The notes below the pieces were generated by a model that searched no databases, was not told the DNA's origin, and saw only the letters and a program-made list of their open reading frames with translations. The translations under genes were made by a program, and so were the position numbers. Shown piece by piece: positions 18,568-26,585 of a stretch of DNA of 64,000 bases. Each line of letters starts with the position of its first letter. The first letter of the stretch is position 1. Origin of the DNA: Roseateles chitinivorans (GTDB lineage: Bacteria > Pseudomonadota > Gammaproteobacteria > Burkholderiales > Burkholderiaceae_C); NCBI RefSeq assembly GCF_002761755.1, contig NZ_PEOG01000005.1, positions 120,535-184,534 of the forward strand. Direction: 5' to 3'.

Positions 18568-19685
18568 GCCATTACCCGCGTGTCGCTGCAGCCGCGCATC
18601 TCGACCTGCGGCAACCGGCCGCGCACCGAGAAATGGCTGCCGTGTCGGCCGCAGGGGCAGCCGTCTCGGCCATGCCGCGTGCCGACATCCTCGGTCAGCA
18701 ACGAGTGACCGGGATAGCTCAAGGGGATAGCGCTGAGCACTTGGATGACGCCCGGTGTCCCGTCTGGAACCGGTTCTAGCGTGTATGGGTCGCGGATGAT
18801 TACGTCAGCGTACGCGGGGCTATGCAGGTGCCCATGCTCGCATTCCATGAAGATCGATCCAACCTGTTCCACCATGCCGTAGTAGTTGTGCACGTGGTCG
18901 ATGCCAAACTGCTCGTTGAGCCGGGCCTTGAATTCCTCGTTGTCCACCTGCTGGTCCAGCAGACGCTTCCAACCGCCGCCATGGATCAGGAGGCTGCCCT
19001 TGGGGAAGTGCAAGCGCACGCCTTGGCGAAGCGCGCTCTGGTAGAGCCCCTGCCAGACGACGAACGTGAAGCCGAACAACAGCACCGGCGTGTCGGCGTG
19101 GCGTTCCAGCCAGGCCTGTAGTCCTGCGACGTCCAAGGACAGCGCATCGTCGAGGCAATGGAAGTGATCCCGTCCGTAGGTGGAGAACCCCAGGATGCCC
19201 GCGGCTCGCGCATTGAACCGCTTGCGATCGTTGAGCAGCCCGCCGGAGTCCACGATCACCATCGGCCAGCGCTTCTTTCCGAGGAACGAAGCCATGATGG
19301 CACTAAGCACCCGGGTCTGGCGGATCGAGGTCTCGCGGTCCAGATAGATGCGGGAAACTGCCTGTCCGGTCGTGCCGCTCGATGTCAACGTCTTGATGAC
19401 GTCCTGCTCGGGCACGCTGCGCAGTTCGGCCGTTTTGAACAGGCGCACTGGCAGATAGGGAACCCGATCCAGCGTGGCGGCGTCTCCGGCGGGGAACAGT
19501 CGGTCGACCATCGCGGCATAGCGGGCGCCACGTGCGTGATGCCAACGGGTGAGTTCGTTCATCGTGGACAGCAAGGCCGGCCCCTTCACCGACTCCGGGT
19601 AGTCGTAGGGGCGGGAGATGTCCAGATGAAGCGCGGGGCCCTGGACCGGAGCCGGGCCGGGTGCGGGCGTTTCGGAAGACGTCAT
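18564..19685 (-). CDS. LuxE/PaaK-like acyl-protein synthetase
   Basis: A 373-residue adenylate-forming enzyme of the LuxE branch. The P-loop-like motif is TLTSSGTTGQAVSRIYLD near residue 110, followed by LLFGFTFVVWQGLY, KGSLLIHGGGWK and YGMVEQVGSIFMEC. LuxE activates a carboxylic acid with ATP and passes the acyl group to a LuxC cysteine. A C-terminal cysteine/histidine-rich stretch (GRDGCPCGRHGSHF) is present as in PaaK relatives. It shares four-base overlaps with luxC-like and ligase genes. The partner protein here is presumably the adjacent LuxC-like reductase. Confidence 0.88.
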   Translation of the reverse strand: MTSSETPAPGPAPVQGPALHLDISRPYDYPESVKGPALLSTMNELTRWHHARGARYAAMVDRLFPAGDAATLDRVPYLPVRLFKTAELRSVPEQDVIKTLTSSGTTGQAVSRIYLDRETSIRQTRVLSAIMASFLGKKRWPMVIVDSGGLLNDRKRFNARAAGILGFSTYGRDHFHCLDDALSLDVAGLQAWLERHADTPVLLFGFTFVVWQGLYQSALRQGVRLHFPKGSLLIHGGGWKRLLDQQVDNEEFKARLNEQFGIDHVHNYYGMVEQVGSIFMECEHGHLHSPAYADVIIRDPYTLEPVPDGTPGVIQVLSAIPLSYPGHSLLTEDVGTRHGRDGCPCGRHGSHFSVRGRLPQVEMRGCSDTRVMA

Positions 19686-21037
19686 TGACTGCTCAGCAAC
19701 TGGCTGTAGTCCTTCTTGCCGGTCGGCAGAAGGGGAAGATGGTCCACGATCCTCAGCTTGACCATCGAGTGGTGGATCATGAACTGATCCCGAAGATAGG
19801 CCTGTGCAGCGTTGATCGTCTCGGTATCACCGGACTCAATCCAGACGACTAGGCAGTCGTCCTTGCCGCCGACCGAGACCGGCCTCTGCAGACGCGCCTG
19901 CAGGGCGTGCTCGACTTCGTCCAGCCCGATGCGGTTACCGCTGAGCTTGATGAAGCGCTTGAGGCGGCCGGTGATGTAAAAGAAGCCATCTTCGTCGACG
20001 CGACCCAGGTCGCCCGTAGCCAGACGGCCGCCGAGCTCGTCACCTAGCGACAGGTCGGCCGCACGCTCAGCGTAGCCAAGCATTACGTTCGGACCTTCAT
20101 AGATCAGCTCGCCGGAACCCTGAGTGACACTGAGCGTGCCGCCCGGAATCGCGATGCCAATCGAACCGAGCTTCGCCGCAAGGCGCTCCGGCGGCACGTA
20201 GCTGATGCGTGCGCAGGCCTCCGTCTGGCCGTACATGACGAAGAAGCGCCAGCCGTTCGCTGCCGCAGTCTCGGCCACTAGCCGAGTCATCCGGTCGTCC
20301 AGCTTGCCGCCGGCCTGGGTGAGCGTGCGCAGCGTCGGGGGGGGGCGTTTGAAGAAGCCGGTCCGGACCAGCATCTGATAGAGGTAGGGCACGCCGGCTA
20401 GCGAGGTCGCGCGATGCTGCTGCAGCCGATGCAGAAATTCGCGGCTCATCACACCATCGCTGTTCAGGATTAGCGTGCCGCCGGCGCTGAGATGGCTGTT
20501 GACCACCGACAGACCGTACGAATAATTCATTGGCAGCGACATGATCGCGCGCTCATTGCGGGACAGCGACAGATAGTCGGCGATCGATACCGCGTTGGCC
20601 TGTACCGCTTCACGAGACAACCGTACCAGCCGCGGGCTACCGGTGCTGCCGGACGTACTGAGCAGTAGTCCCAGCGCCGGATGCAGTGCCGCGCGAGGCG
20701 TCGAGCGCTTCAAGGGCATCGGGCCGGTTTGTCCGTCGCGACCGGCGATCCAGTCTGGGCCGTAATGCGACACGAGCGCCTCGAGCTGGTCGGTCGGCAT
20801 GTCTGCCGCCAGCAGCAGTGGCACATGCCGCATGCGCAGGCAGGCGAGCAGCAATGCGATGTCATCGACGCGGTTGGCGCACAGCAAAATCCCGAAGCTA
20901 CGCTCCCCGTACGACGCGAGCTGCTCCTCGTGGCCGCGCACGCGCGCGAGCAGCGCCTTCCGGTCCACGCCTGTGCCGTCGGTGTCGACAAGCACGATGT
21001 CGTCCGGCGCATGGGCGGGCAACTCCCAGAAACTCAT
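19682..21037 (-). CDS. AMP-dependent acyl-CoA/acyl-ACP ligase
   Basis: A 451-residue ANL-family ligase. The ATP motif is LLLSTSGSTGSPRLVRLS; the adenylate motif is FVMYGQTEACARISY; the hinge and catalytic lysine region are seen as TGDLGRVDEDGFFYITGR, LKRFIKLSGNRI and LPLLPTGKKDY. It is shorter than typical acyl-CoA synthetases because the N-terminal domain is reduced. It should activate a carboxylic acid and load it on CoA or on the small ACP encoded two genes upstream. Start and stop both overlap neighbours by four bases. Confidence 0.9.
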   Translation of the reverse strand: MSFWELPAHAPDDIVLVDTDGTGVDRKALLARVRGHEEQLASYGERSFGILLCANRVDDIALLLACLRMRHVPLLLAADMPTDQLEALVSHYGPDWIAGRDGQTGPMPLKRSTPRAALHPALGLLLSTSGSTGSPRLVRLSREAVQANAVSIADYLSLSRNERAIMSLPMNYSYGLSVVNSHLSAGGTLILNSDGVMSREFLHRLQQHRATSLAGVPYLYQMLVRTGFFKRPPPTLRTLTQAGGKLDDRMTRLVAETAAANGWRFFVMYGQTEACARISYVPPERLAAKLGSIGIAIPGGTLSVTQGSGELIYEGPNVMLGYAERAADLSLGDELGGRLATGDLGRVDEDGFFYITGRLKRFIKLSGNRIGLDEVEHALQARLQRPVSVGGKDDCLVVWIESGDTETINAAQAYLRDQFMIHHSMVKLRIVDHLPLLPTGKKDYSQLLSSQ

Positions 21038-21783
21038 AGGCTCATTCCGCCATCGATGCCGATCACCTGCCCGGTGATGTAGGACGCGCGATCGGAGGCC
21101 AAAAAGCGAACGAGGTCTGCGACTTCGTCGGCCGTCCCCATGCGGCCCATCCGCACCCGAGCCAGGTTCTGACGATGGACGTCCTCTTGGTGCTGTCGGT
21201 TGAGGTCGGTGTCGATGTAGCCAGGGGCTACCGCATTGACTCGGATCTGATGGGCAGCGAGTTCCTTCGCCGCGGCAAGCGTGGCGCCGATCAGGCCGGC
21301 CTTAGCGGCGCTGTAGGGCACTTGGCCCTCGAAGCCGAAACGGCCGACGATCGACGACATGTTGACGATTGCGCCACGCCCCGCACGGCTCATGAGTTTC
21401 GCCGCGCCCTGCGTGTGCAGGATGGCCGCCGCGAGGTTGACGTCCAGCGTCCGAGACAAGGCTTGATGGGAGATCATTCCCAGCTTGGCTGGCTCCATCA
21501 CGCCGGCATTATTGACAAGCACATCCAGGCGGCGGAACTGCTTGAACACCTCCTGAAAGGCCTTGCCGATGCTCTCTGTATCGGCCATGTCGTAAGCGAT
21601 GACCAGGGCAGCGTCACCAATCTCCGGCGGCAGTGATGCCAGCAGGGTGTCGAGCGATTCACGGCGGCTGGCATGCAGCACGAGCCGATAGCCGTCCTGC
21701 GCCAGCGCGGTCGCGCAGGCCGCGCCGATGCCGCGGGAGGCTCCAGTGACGAATGCAACGCGTTCCTGCATGGTGCGGGTCAA
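21034..21783 (-). CDS. Short-chain dehydrogenase, FabG-like 3-oxoacyl reductase
   Basis: A 249-residue classical SDR: TGASRGIGAACA nucleotide motif, NNAGVMEPAKLGM, catalytic SS..Y..K as VNMSSIVGRFGFEGQVPYSAAKAG, and the C-terminal GQVIGIDGGMSL. It is a second FabG-type enzyme distinct from the housekeeping FabG at 34299. The ATG at 21783 overlaps the ACP stop (ATGA), so it starts MTRTMQ rather than at the inner methionine. It probably reduces a beta-keto acyl group on the adjacent ACP, giving a hydroxyacyl product (inference). Confidence 0.9.
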   Translation of the reverse strand: MTRTMQERVAFVTGASRGIGAACATALAQDGYRLVLHASRRESLDTLLASLPPEIGDAALVIAYDMADTESIGKAFQEVFKQFRRLDVLVNNAGVMEPAKLGMISHQALSRTLDVNLAAAILHTQGAAKLMSRAGRGAIVNMSSIVGRFGFEGQVPYSAAKAGLIGATLAAAKELAAHQIRVNAVAPGYIDTDLNRQHQEDVHRQNLARVRMGRMGTADEVADLVRFLASDRASYITGQVIGIDGGMSL

Positions 21784-22004
21784 AGATACTTGGTCACGAT
21801 CTGCTTCGCCTTGGCGAAGCTGCTCATGTCGATTACGTCCTCGGCGTCAATCATGATGTCGAAGGCTTCCTCGATCGCGGCGATCAGTGCCATGTGCGCC
21901 ACGGAATCCCAGTTCGGGAATTCCGAATAGCTGATGGCGTCGGTGATCAGGTCCGGTGTAGTGCCGAGGGCATCGGCGAAGGCGGAGCGGAGCTTTTCTT
22001 CCAT
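21780..22004 (-). CDS. Acyl carrier protein of the polysaccharide operon
   Basis: A 74-residue acidic carrier protein. The phosphopantetheine serine is S34 in NWDSVAHMALIAAIEEAF, with the helix II pattern following. It differs clearly from the housekeeping AcpP at 35220, where the motif is [10 protein letters not shown]. It opens the five-gene acyl cassette (ACP, SDR, ligase, LuxE-like, LuxC-like) and lies 49 bases after wzz. AcpS at 46116 or another transferase would convert it to the holo form. The attached acyl group cannot be predicted. Confidence 0.9.
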   Translation of the reverse strand: MEEKLRSAFADALGTTPDLITDAISYSEFPNWDSVAHMALIAAIEEAFDIMIDAEDVIDMSSFAKAKQIVTKYL

Positions 22005-22053
22005 GGAGCAGTCTGATGTGAAAGGTGGTAAACGTCCGGACAGGCCGAGGTGA

Positions 22054-23139
22054 TTAGGTCGCGGCGCGCGATGCCTTGCGGCGCGCCGCAGCGACTACAA
22101 AGATCATTGCGGCGAAGAGCCCAGCAGCCGCGCCGCCGAGTGCCGTTACAGCGCGGCGCGGCTTGGATTTGTGATCGGGCACGAGCGCGGGATCGATGAC
22201 CTGGATCAGGCTGCCTTCGCGGCTTTCGTCGCTCTTGGCCAGTTCGAACTGGCGCGCGAAGATCTCGAAGAGCGCCTCCTCATACTTAAAGTCACGGTAC
22301 TTGGAGACGTAGCCGTCCTGCTGGCGAGAATCGCCGCTGCCGGCGGCCTCCGCCTTGGCGATCTGGCCCTCAAGCGCGGCCAGCGTAGCGCGTGCTCGCT
22401 GCACTTCAGCGGAAGTGTCGGAAAGCGTCGAGCGTAGTGTCCGCAAACGGACTTCGACAGCTGTTTGTTCGGCCCTGAGTCGTGCATATGCTTCGGCTGC
22501 AGCCTTAGGCTCAGACTTGAGGTCCCCAGCGCCGAATCCGCTGTTTTGCAAGGCTTGTTGCGCCTGCGTGAGGCGGTCGCGCGTCTGCTTGAGTTGGCCT
22601 TCGAAGAACACCCGGCGCTGCGCGGCTTCAGACAGTGCCAGACTGCTGGTCATGCGGCGCAGTTCCTCGATGTAGCGGTTCGCGATGGCGGCGGCGCGCT
22701 TCGGGTCGTGGTCGTCGACTTCGATGTAGATCAAGCCGTCCTTTTTGCCGGGCTGCATCCGGACGTTGTCATCTAGCCGCTGCCGAGCGACGGAGCGCAG
22801 CTTTGCGTCGTAGACGGCCATCAGCTGGAACTGATCAATGATGCGATCGCTCACCGTGGCGCTCTGCATGAGCGAAATGAACTGGTCGGTGGGGCTTTTG
22901 ATCGCGCTACCGCTACCGGCCAGCGAGGCCAGCGCACCGAGCGACGCTAAAGCCGCGGATGCGCTGCTCTGCTGTTGCTGCGGCGGCAGGAAGCTTGCCT
23001 TCGCGGTAAAGGTAGGGGTGATCAGGTAGCTGACGCCAAGGGCCAAGCCACCTGCCAACACCGTGGCCGCAGCGAGCGTGCGCCATGAGCTGCCCAGGCG
23101 GGCGAGCAGGTCACGCAGGTCGTCGTCGCGCATCGTCAT
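22054..23139 (-). CDS. wzz: Polysaccharide chain-length determinant (Wzz-like)
   Basis: A 361-residue inner-membrane protein with helices near residues 25-45 and 325-350 and a long periplasmic coiled-coil-rich middle, as in Wzz/PCP proteins. The N-terminal region after the first helix (TAKASFLPPQQQQSSASAAL) and IYIEVDDHDPKRAAAIANRY are typical. The C-terminus lacks a tyrosine-rich kinase domain, so this is a PCP-1-like or kinase-less PCP-2 form. I chose ATG 23139; ATG 23133 is equally possible and neither has a strong ribosome-binding site. It follows wza by 28 bases. Confidence 0.9.
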   Translation of the reverse strand: MTMRDDDLRDLLARLGSSWRTLAAATVLAGGLALGVSYLITPTFTAKASFLPPQQQQSSASAALASLGALASLAGSGSAIKSPTDQFISLMQSATVSDRIIDQFQLMAVYDAKLRSVARQRLDDNVRMQPGKKDGLIYIEVDDHDPKRAAAIANRYIEELRRMTSSLALSEAAQRRVFFEGQLKQTRDRLTQAQQALQNSGFGAGDLKSEPKAAAEAYARLRAEQTAVEVRLRTLRSTLSDTSAEVQRARATLAALEGQIAKAEAAGSGDSRQQDGYVSKYRDFKYEEALFEIFARQFELAKSDESREGSLIQVIDPALVPDHKSKPRRAVTALGGAAAGLFAAMIFVVAAARRKASRAAT

Positions 23140-23167
23140 GGGACTGTTCAAGATGGGCACTCCGGAG

Positions 23168-25168
23168 TCAGTTCTTGATCGTTTGGAGTGCCGCAATCCC
23201 GAGGCCGAAGTTGGCCAGGATCTGTGTCCAGTCCTTCGCATCCTGGATGAATGTCGACTTGTTCATCTGTTCCGGAACAAAGACCGTGTCCCCTGGCAGC
23301 GCCTGTAGGTTCGCAAGATTTGAGCCGTAACCCAGCCAACCGCTGCCTGCCTGACGTGCGCTAACCACCGTTCCGTTGGCACGAATCACAAACGCGCCAC
23401 TTGCATCGGCACCGCGCGTCGGACCTCCGGCGAGCTTCATGACGTCATCGACGGATGCGTCGTTCTGTAGCAGGAAACTACCCGCGTTGAACACGCTGCC
23501 AAACACGCCGACGGTCGTCGGTTTCGCTGGAATGAGCAGTCGATCGCCGTCCTCGACGGTGAGGGTGGGCAGTTGTCGAGCTTCGGGCTCGAGTTGCAGC
23601 ACCACTCGACCGGTTGGGCGCACCGCTCTTAGTCGCGCCACGAGGCGCTCGGAACCAGCGGCACGTTGGGCGTTGCCTGCCGCCTCATCAGCGGTGGTGG
23701 CACGTTGCGTCGAGCTGTATTTGGTGAACTCCGTCTCCAGGTCCCGCAGCGCCCGGTCGTAGTTCTCCTGCTGCGACTGGCGCACGCTCTCTCGCGAGAA
23801 GTCCGTGCCGAAGACATAGGCCTGCGGCGTCAGGCCACCGGCGGCAGCGATCGCGTCCTGCAGCGTGCTCGTCGGCGGCAGCACATACTCGCCAGGACGG
23901 GCGACTTCGCCTTCCACCGTGACGCGCTTGTACTGCTTGGCCAGCGGCAGCGCCGTGTTGACGCTACTGAACACGCGTATCACGTCGCCGTTGGATGCAG
24001 CGACCTTCGCCTGCGCGGGCAACTGCAGCTCCCGCACGCGGCGGTCATTGCGATCGCTCAGCTGCTCGATCGAGATGCGCGAGCGGTCCGCCACCGCGCT
24101 GAAGCCACCGGCCATCGCGAGCACGTCGTCGATCGTCTCGCCGGGTTTCAGCTCGACGATGCTCTGCTTGTTCACGCTACCCAGCACCGCCACCTGCGGG
24201 CCGATCGGGCCGATGTGGATCACGTCCTCGGCCTGCAGCGCGCGGTCGCTGGCCTTGTCGCCCTTGAGCAGCAGGTCGTAGGCGTCGAAATTTGCGACGA
24301 CCTGGCCGTTGCGGCGCAGTTCGATCTGGCGGAAGCTGCCGGCCGCCGACGGGCCGCCAGCGCGGATCAGGCCGTTGACGATCGTCGCCAGGCTGCTGAC
24401 CGTATAGGCGCCGGGCTTCGCGGTGAAGCCGGTCACATAGACGCGGATCGTGCGCAGCTTGCCCAGCGAGGTGCTGACCTGGAAGTTCTTGAAGACCTGC
24501 GCGATGCGGGCGCGCACCACGTCGTTCAGGTCGCCGTAGCGCACGCCGGCGACCAGCACCGGACCGACGCGCGGGATCGTGACACGACCGGCGCGATCGA
24601 CGGTGAGGCGCAGGTCGGCATCCACCGAGCCCCAGGCAGTGACCTGGATTTCGTCGCCGATGCCGATCAGGTAATCCGACGGCGCCTGGCGCGGCCCGTC
24701 GGTGTCCGAGCCCATGCGGGCGTCGAGCATCAGGTCGGCGCCAAGTCGACGCACGATGTTGTCGGTGGAAATCGTCGTGGACTTGCCCACCGCGCCGGTC
24801 TGCGTCTGCGTCACCATGCCGATTTCAGCAAGACCGGATTCGGAGCGGCGCAGTTGTTCCAGCGTCAGCGGATCCGTCAGGTCCAGGCCCAGCAGCTTGT
24901 TGACGTAGATCTCGAACTCGCCAGGCACGTACTTGGGCGCGCGCGCCACGGCCGACTGTGCCTGCTGCTGCTGTTGCTGCTGCTGCCCCGACGCGTCCTG
25001 CGTGCCGCGCGTCGCGGGGCTCAGCCGGACCGGGCCGCTGAGATCACTGCTGTTCTCGGAAGCAGTCTGGCCGCTTCCCATCGACTGCGCGATGGCGGGG
25101 CCCGCCATCAGACATGCCATCAACAGCGCCAGCGCGGGCTTCTGGAAAGTCTGGAGGGATCGAGTCAT
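23168..25168 (-). CDS. wza: Polysaccharide export outer-membrane protein (Wza-like)
   Basis: A 666-residue secreted protein. Its signal sequence (MTRSLQTFQKPALALLMACL) ends near AGPAIAQ; a lipobox-like LMAC is present, so lipoprotein processing is possible. A glutamine run (eight Q, CAG-rich) precedes the Poly_export domain (DYLIGIGDEIQVTAWG), which is followed by several SLBB domains (for example TVEGEVARPGEYVLPP and VGVFGSVFNAGSFLL). The protein forms the outer-membrane exit for group 1/4-type polysaccharides with Wzz. It is the first gene of the minus-strand operon. ATG 25168 is chosen for the signal peptide; ATG 25210 upstream is possible. Confidence 0.93.
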   Translation of the reverse strand: MTRSLQTFQKPALALLMACLMAGPAIAQSMGSGQTASENSSDLSGPVRLSPATRGTQDASGQQQQQQQQAQSAVARAPKYVPGEFEIYVNKLLGLDLTDPLTLEQLRRSESGLAEIGMVTQTQTGAVGKSTTISTDNIVRRLGADLMLDARMGSDTDGPRQAPSDYLIGIGDEIQVTAWGSVDADLRLTVDRAGRVTIPRVGPVLVAGVRYGDLNDVVRARIAQVFKNFQVSTSLGKLRTIRVYVTGFTAKPGAYTVSSLATIVNGLIRAGGPSAAGSFRQIELRRNGQVVANFDAYDLLLKGDKASDRALQAEDVIHIGPIGPQVAVLGSVNKQSIVELKPGETIDDVLAMAGGFSAVADRSRISIEQLSDRNDRRVRELQLPAQAKVAASNGDVIRVFSSVNTALPLAKQYKRVTVEGEVARPGEYVLPPTSTLQDAIAAAGGLTPQAYVFGTDFSRESVRQSQQENYDRALRDLETEFTKYSSTQRATTADEAAGNAQRAAGSERLVARLRAVRPTGRVVLQLEPEARQLPTLTVEDGDRLLIPAKPTTVGVFGSVFNAGSFLLQNDASVDDVMKLAGGPTRGADASGAFVIRANGTVVSARQAGSGWLGYGSNLANLQALPGDTVFVPEQMNKSTFIQDAKDWTQILANFGLGIAALQTIKN

Positions 25169-25235
25169 CGTCGACACCGGCGAAGAGGCGCGTTGGGCGC
25201 GAAGTTCCATGCGTGATCTCGTCTCTGAAATGGAG

Positions 25236-25278
25236 GGCCGCCCCGATGTGCCTTGTGACAAGGGGTGTCGGGGCGGCC
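25236..25278. repeat. 43-bp near-perfect inverted repeat in the wza leader
   Basis: Two 21-base arms (25236-25256 and 25258-25278) flank a single central base. The outer 11 pairs (GGCCGCCCCGA/TCGGGGCGGCC) and inner six pairs (CCTTGT/ACAAGG) are perfect; a four-base block between them is unpaired. It lies in the wza-wecA intergenic region. It is not followed by a T tract on either strand, so it is not a standard terminator. Confidence 0.85.
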
Positions 25279-25286
25279 AGCGCGGC

Positions 25287-25314
25287 ATTCTATGGCAGCG
25301 CTGTTGCGCCAAAA
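25287..25314 (-). promoter_or_regulatory. Candidate sigma70 promoter for the wza operon
   Basis: On the minus strand a TAGAAT -10 element (25292 to 25287) lies 16 bases from a TTTTGG -35-like element (25314 to 25309). Transcription would begin near 25280, directly before the long hairpin at 25278-25236. The -35 match is weak. Confidence 0.4.
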
Positions 25315-25340
25315 CCGCCCTTCGGGCTGAAGCCCCTCGT

Positions 25341-25346
25341 TACACT
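25341..25346 (+). promoter_or_regulatory. -10-like TACACT just upstream of the WecA-like gene
   Basis: TACACT ends eight bases before the ATG at 25354, followed by GCCGGCC. Similar TA-rich hexamers with a CCGC-type tail stand directly before yceD (29679-29684) and rhlE (26572-26577), which suggests short-leader or nearly leaderless transcripts. No good -35 is visible. Confidence 0.35.
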
Positions 25347-25353
25347 GCCGGCC

Positions 25354-26478
25354 ATGTTGTATTTGCTCATCCCGTTCGCATTGGCGGCGGCGATCACGTT
25401 GTACGTCGTGCATTCGTCGACCGTGCACGGGCATCTGTCCGCCGATCACGACCTCTCCGGCCCCCAGAAATTCCATGCTCGCCCGGTGCCGCGCATTGGC
25501 GGCGTCGGCATCTTCGTCGGTCTGGTCGGCATGGTCGCCCTGGCCTGGTTCCTCAAGCATCCGCAGGCCAAGACCGGCGTGTTGCTTCTGCTGGCCGGCC
25601 TGCCCGCCTTCGGCGCGGGGCTGATCGAGGACTTCACCAAGAAGGTCTCCCCGCGCGAGCGTCTGATCGCCACGGCGATTTCCGCCGCGCTCGGCTGCTG
25701 GCTCCTGCAAGCCACGATCAACCGCACCGACATCCCCGGCCTGGACTTCATCGTTGGCACCACCGTGGGCGCGGTGCTGATCACCGTCTTCGTCGTCGCG
25801 GGCGTCGCCAACTCGGTCAACATCATCGACGGCTTCAACGGGCTGTCCTCGATGTGCGTCAGCCTGATGCTGCTGTCGCTGGCCTATGTCGCCTACCAGG
25901 TGGGCGATACCGAATTGGCGCTCTGGGCCCTCGCCGGCGTCGGCGCGATCCTCGGCTTCTTCGTCTGGAACTACCCCGCCGGTCTCATCTTCCTGGGCGA
26001 CGGCGGCGCGTACTTCATGGGCTTCTATCTCGCGGAGATCGCCATCCTGCTGATCCACCGCCACCCGGAGGTCTCACCGCTGTTCGCGCTGATGGTGTGC
26101 ATCTATCCGGTGTTCGAGACGGTCTTCTCCATTTACCGCCGCCGCTTCCTGCGCAACACCAGCCCCGGCGATCCCGATGGCATCCATCTGCACTCGCTGA
26201 TCTATCGCCGCCTGATGCGCTGGGCGATTGGCGCACGCGATGCGCGCCTGATGACGCGCCGCAACTCGATGACCGCGCCTTACCTGTGGACGCTGTGCCT
26301 CTCCTCGCTGGCGCCGGCGCTGCTGTTCTGGGACTCCACCCCGGCGATCGCCGCCTGCATGGTGTTGTTCGGCGTCGCCTACGTCGCGCTGTACTGGCGC
26401 ATCGTGCGTTTCCGCACCCCGAAGTGGATGGTGTTCCGGGGCGATCAGCGCAAGCTGACCGATCGCTCGGCGCCCTGA
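25354..26478 (+). CDS. Undecaprenyl-phosphate sugar-1-phosphate transferase, MraY/WecA family
   Basis: A 374-residue polytopic protein with about ten helices. Family motifs in order: KFHARPVPRIGGVGIF, GLIEDFTKKVSPRERL, VANSVNIIDGFNGLSSM with the catalytic aspartate, AGLIFLGDGGAYFMGF, and the C-terminal cytoplasmic GIHLHSLIYRR histidine loop. These enzymes start glycan synthesis by moving a HexNAc-1-phosphate to undecaprenyl phosphate. It is divergent from wza across a 185-base gap and probably primes the Wzx/Wzy product of that operon. Peptidoglycan MraY is unlikely because no mur genes are near. Confidence 0.9.
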   Translation: MLYLLIPFALAAAITLYVVHSSTVHGHLSADHDLSGPQKFHARPVPRIGGVGIFVGLVGMVALAWFLKHPQAKTGVLLLLAGLPAFGAGLIEDFTKKVSPRERLIATAISAALGCWLLQATINRTDIPGLDFIVGTTVGAVLITVFVVAGVANSVNIIDGFNGLSSMCVSLMLLSLAYVAYQVGDTELALWALAGVGAILGFFVWNYPAGLIFLGDGGAYFMGFYLAEIAILLIHRHPEVSPLFALMVCIYPVFETVFSIYRRRFLRNTSPGDPDGIHLHSLIYRRLMRWAIGARDARLMTRRNSMTAPYLWTLCLSSLAPALLFWDSTPAIAACMVLFGVAYVALYWRIVRFRTPKWMVFRGDQRKLTDRSAP

Positions 26479-26571
26479 TCCGGCAGGTCGATCCATCACG
26501 CGGCGACCCGCTTCATGCGGTGCTGCACGCGCCGGGATCGGTGGTTTCCCGGGGCTTTCGGGGGCTTGGAG

Positions 26572-26577
26572 GATAAT
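26572..26577 (+). promoter_or_regulatory. -10-like GATAAT close to the rhlE start
   Basis: GATAAT followed by CCGCGCCC ends nine bases before the ATG at 26586, and GGAGG lies at 26568-26572. The site either marks a near-leaderless transcript or is simply the ribosome-binding region; the two readings overlap physically. Confidence 0.3.
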
Positions 26578-26585
26578 CCGCGCCC

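Noticed and set aside
17323..19685. Bioluminescence (lux) operon
   Set aside because: LuxC- and LuxE-like genes are present but there are no luciferase subunits, LuxD or LuxG, and the neighbours are polysaccharide genes.
24961..24987. CAG-rich run in wza as a phase-variable repeat
   Set aside because: It is a trinucleotide run encoding glutamines, so length changes would not shift the frame; it looks like an ordinary low-complexity linker.
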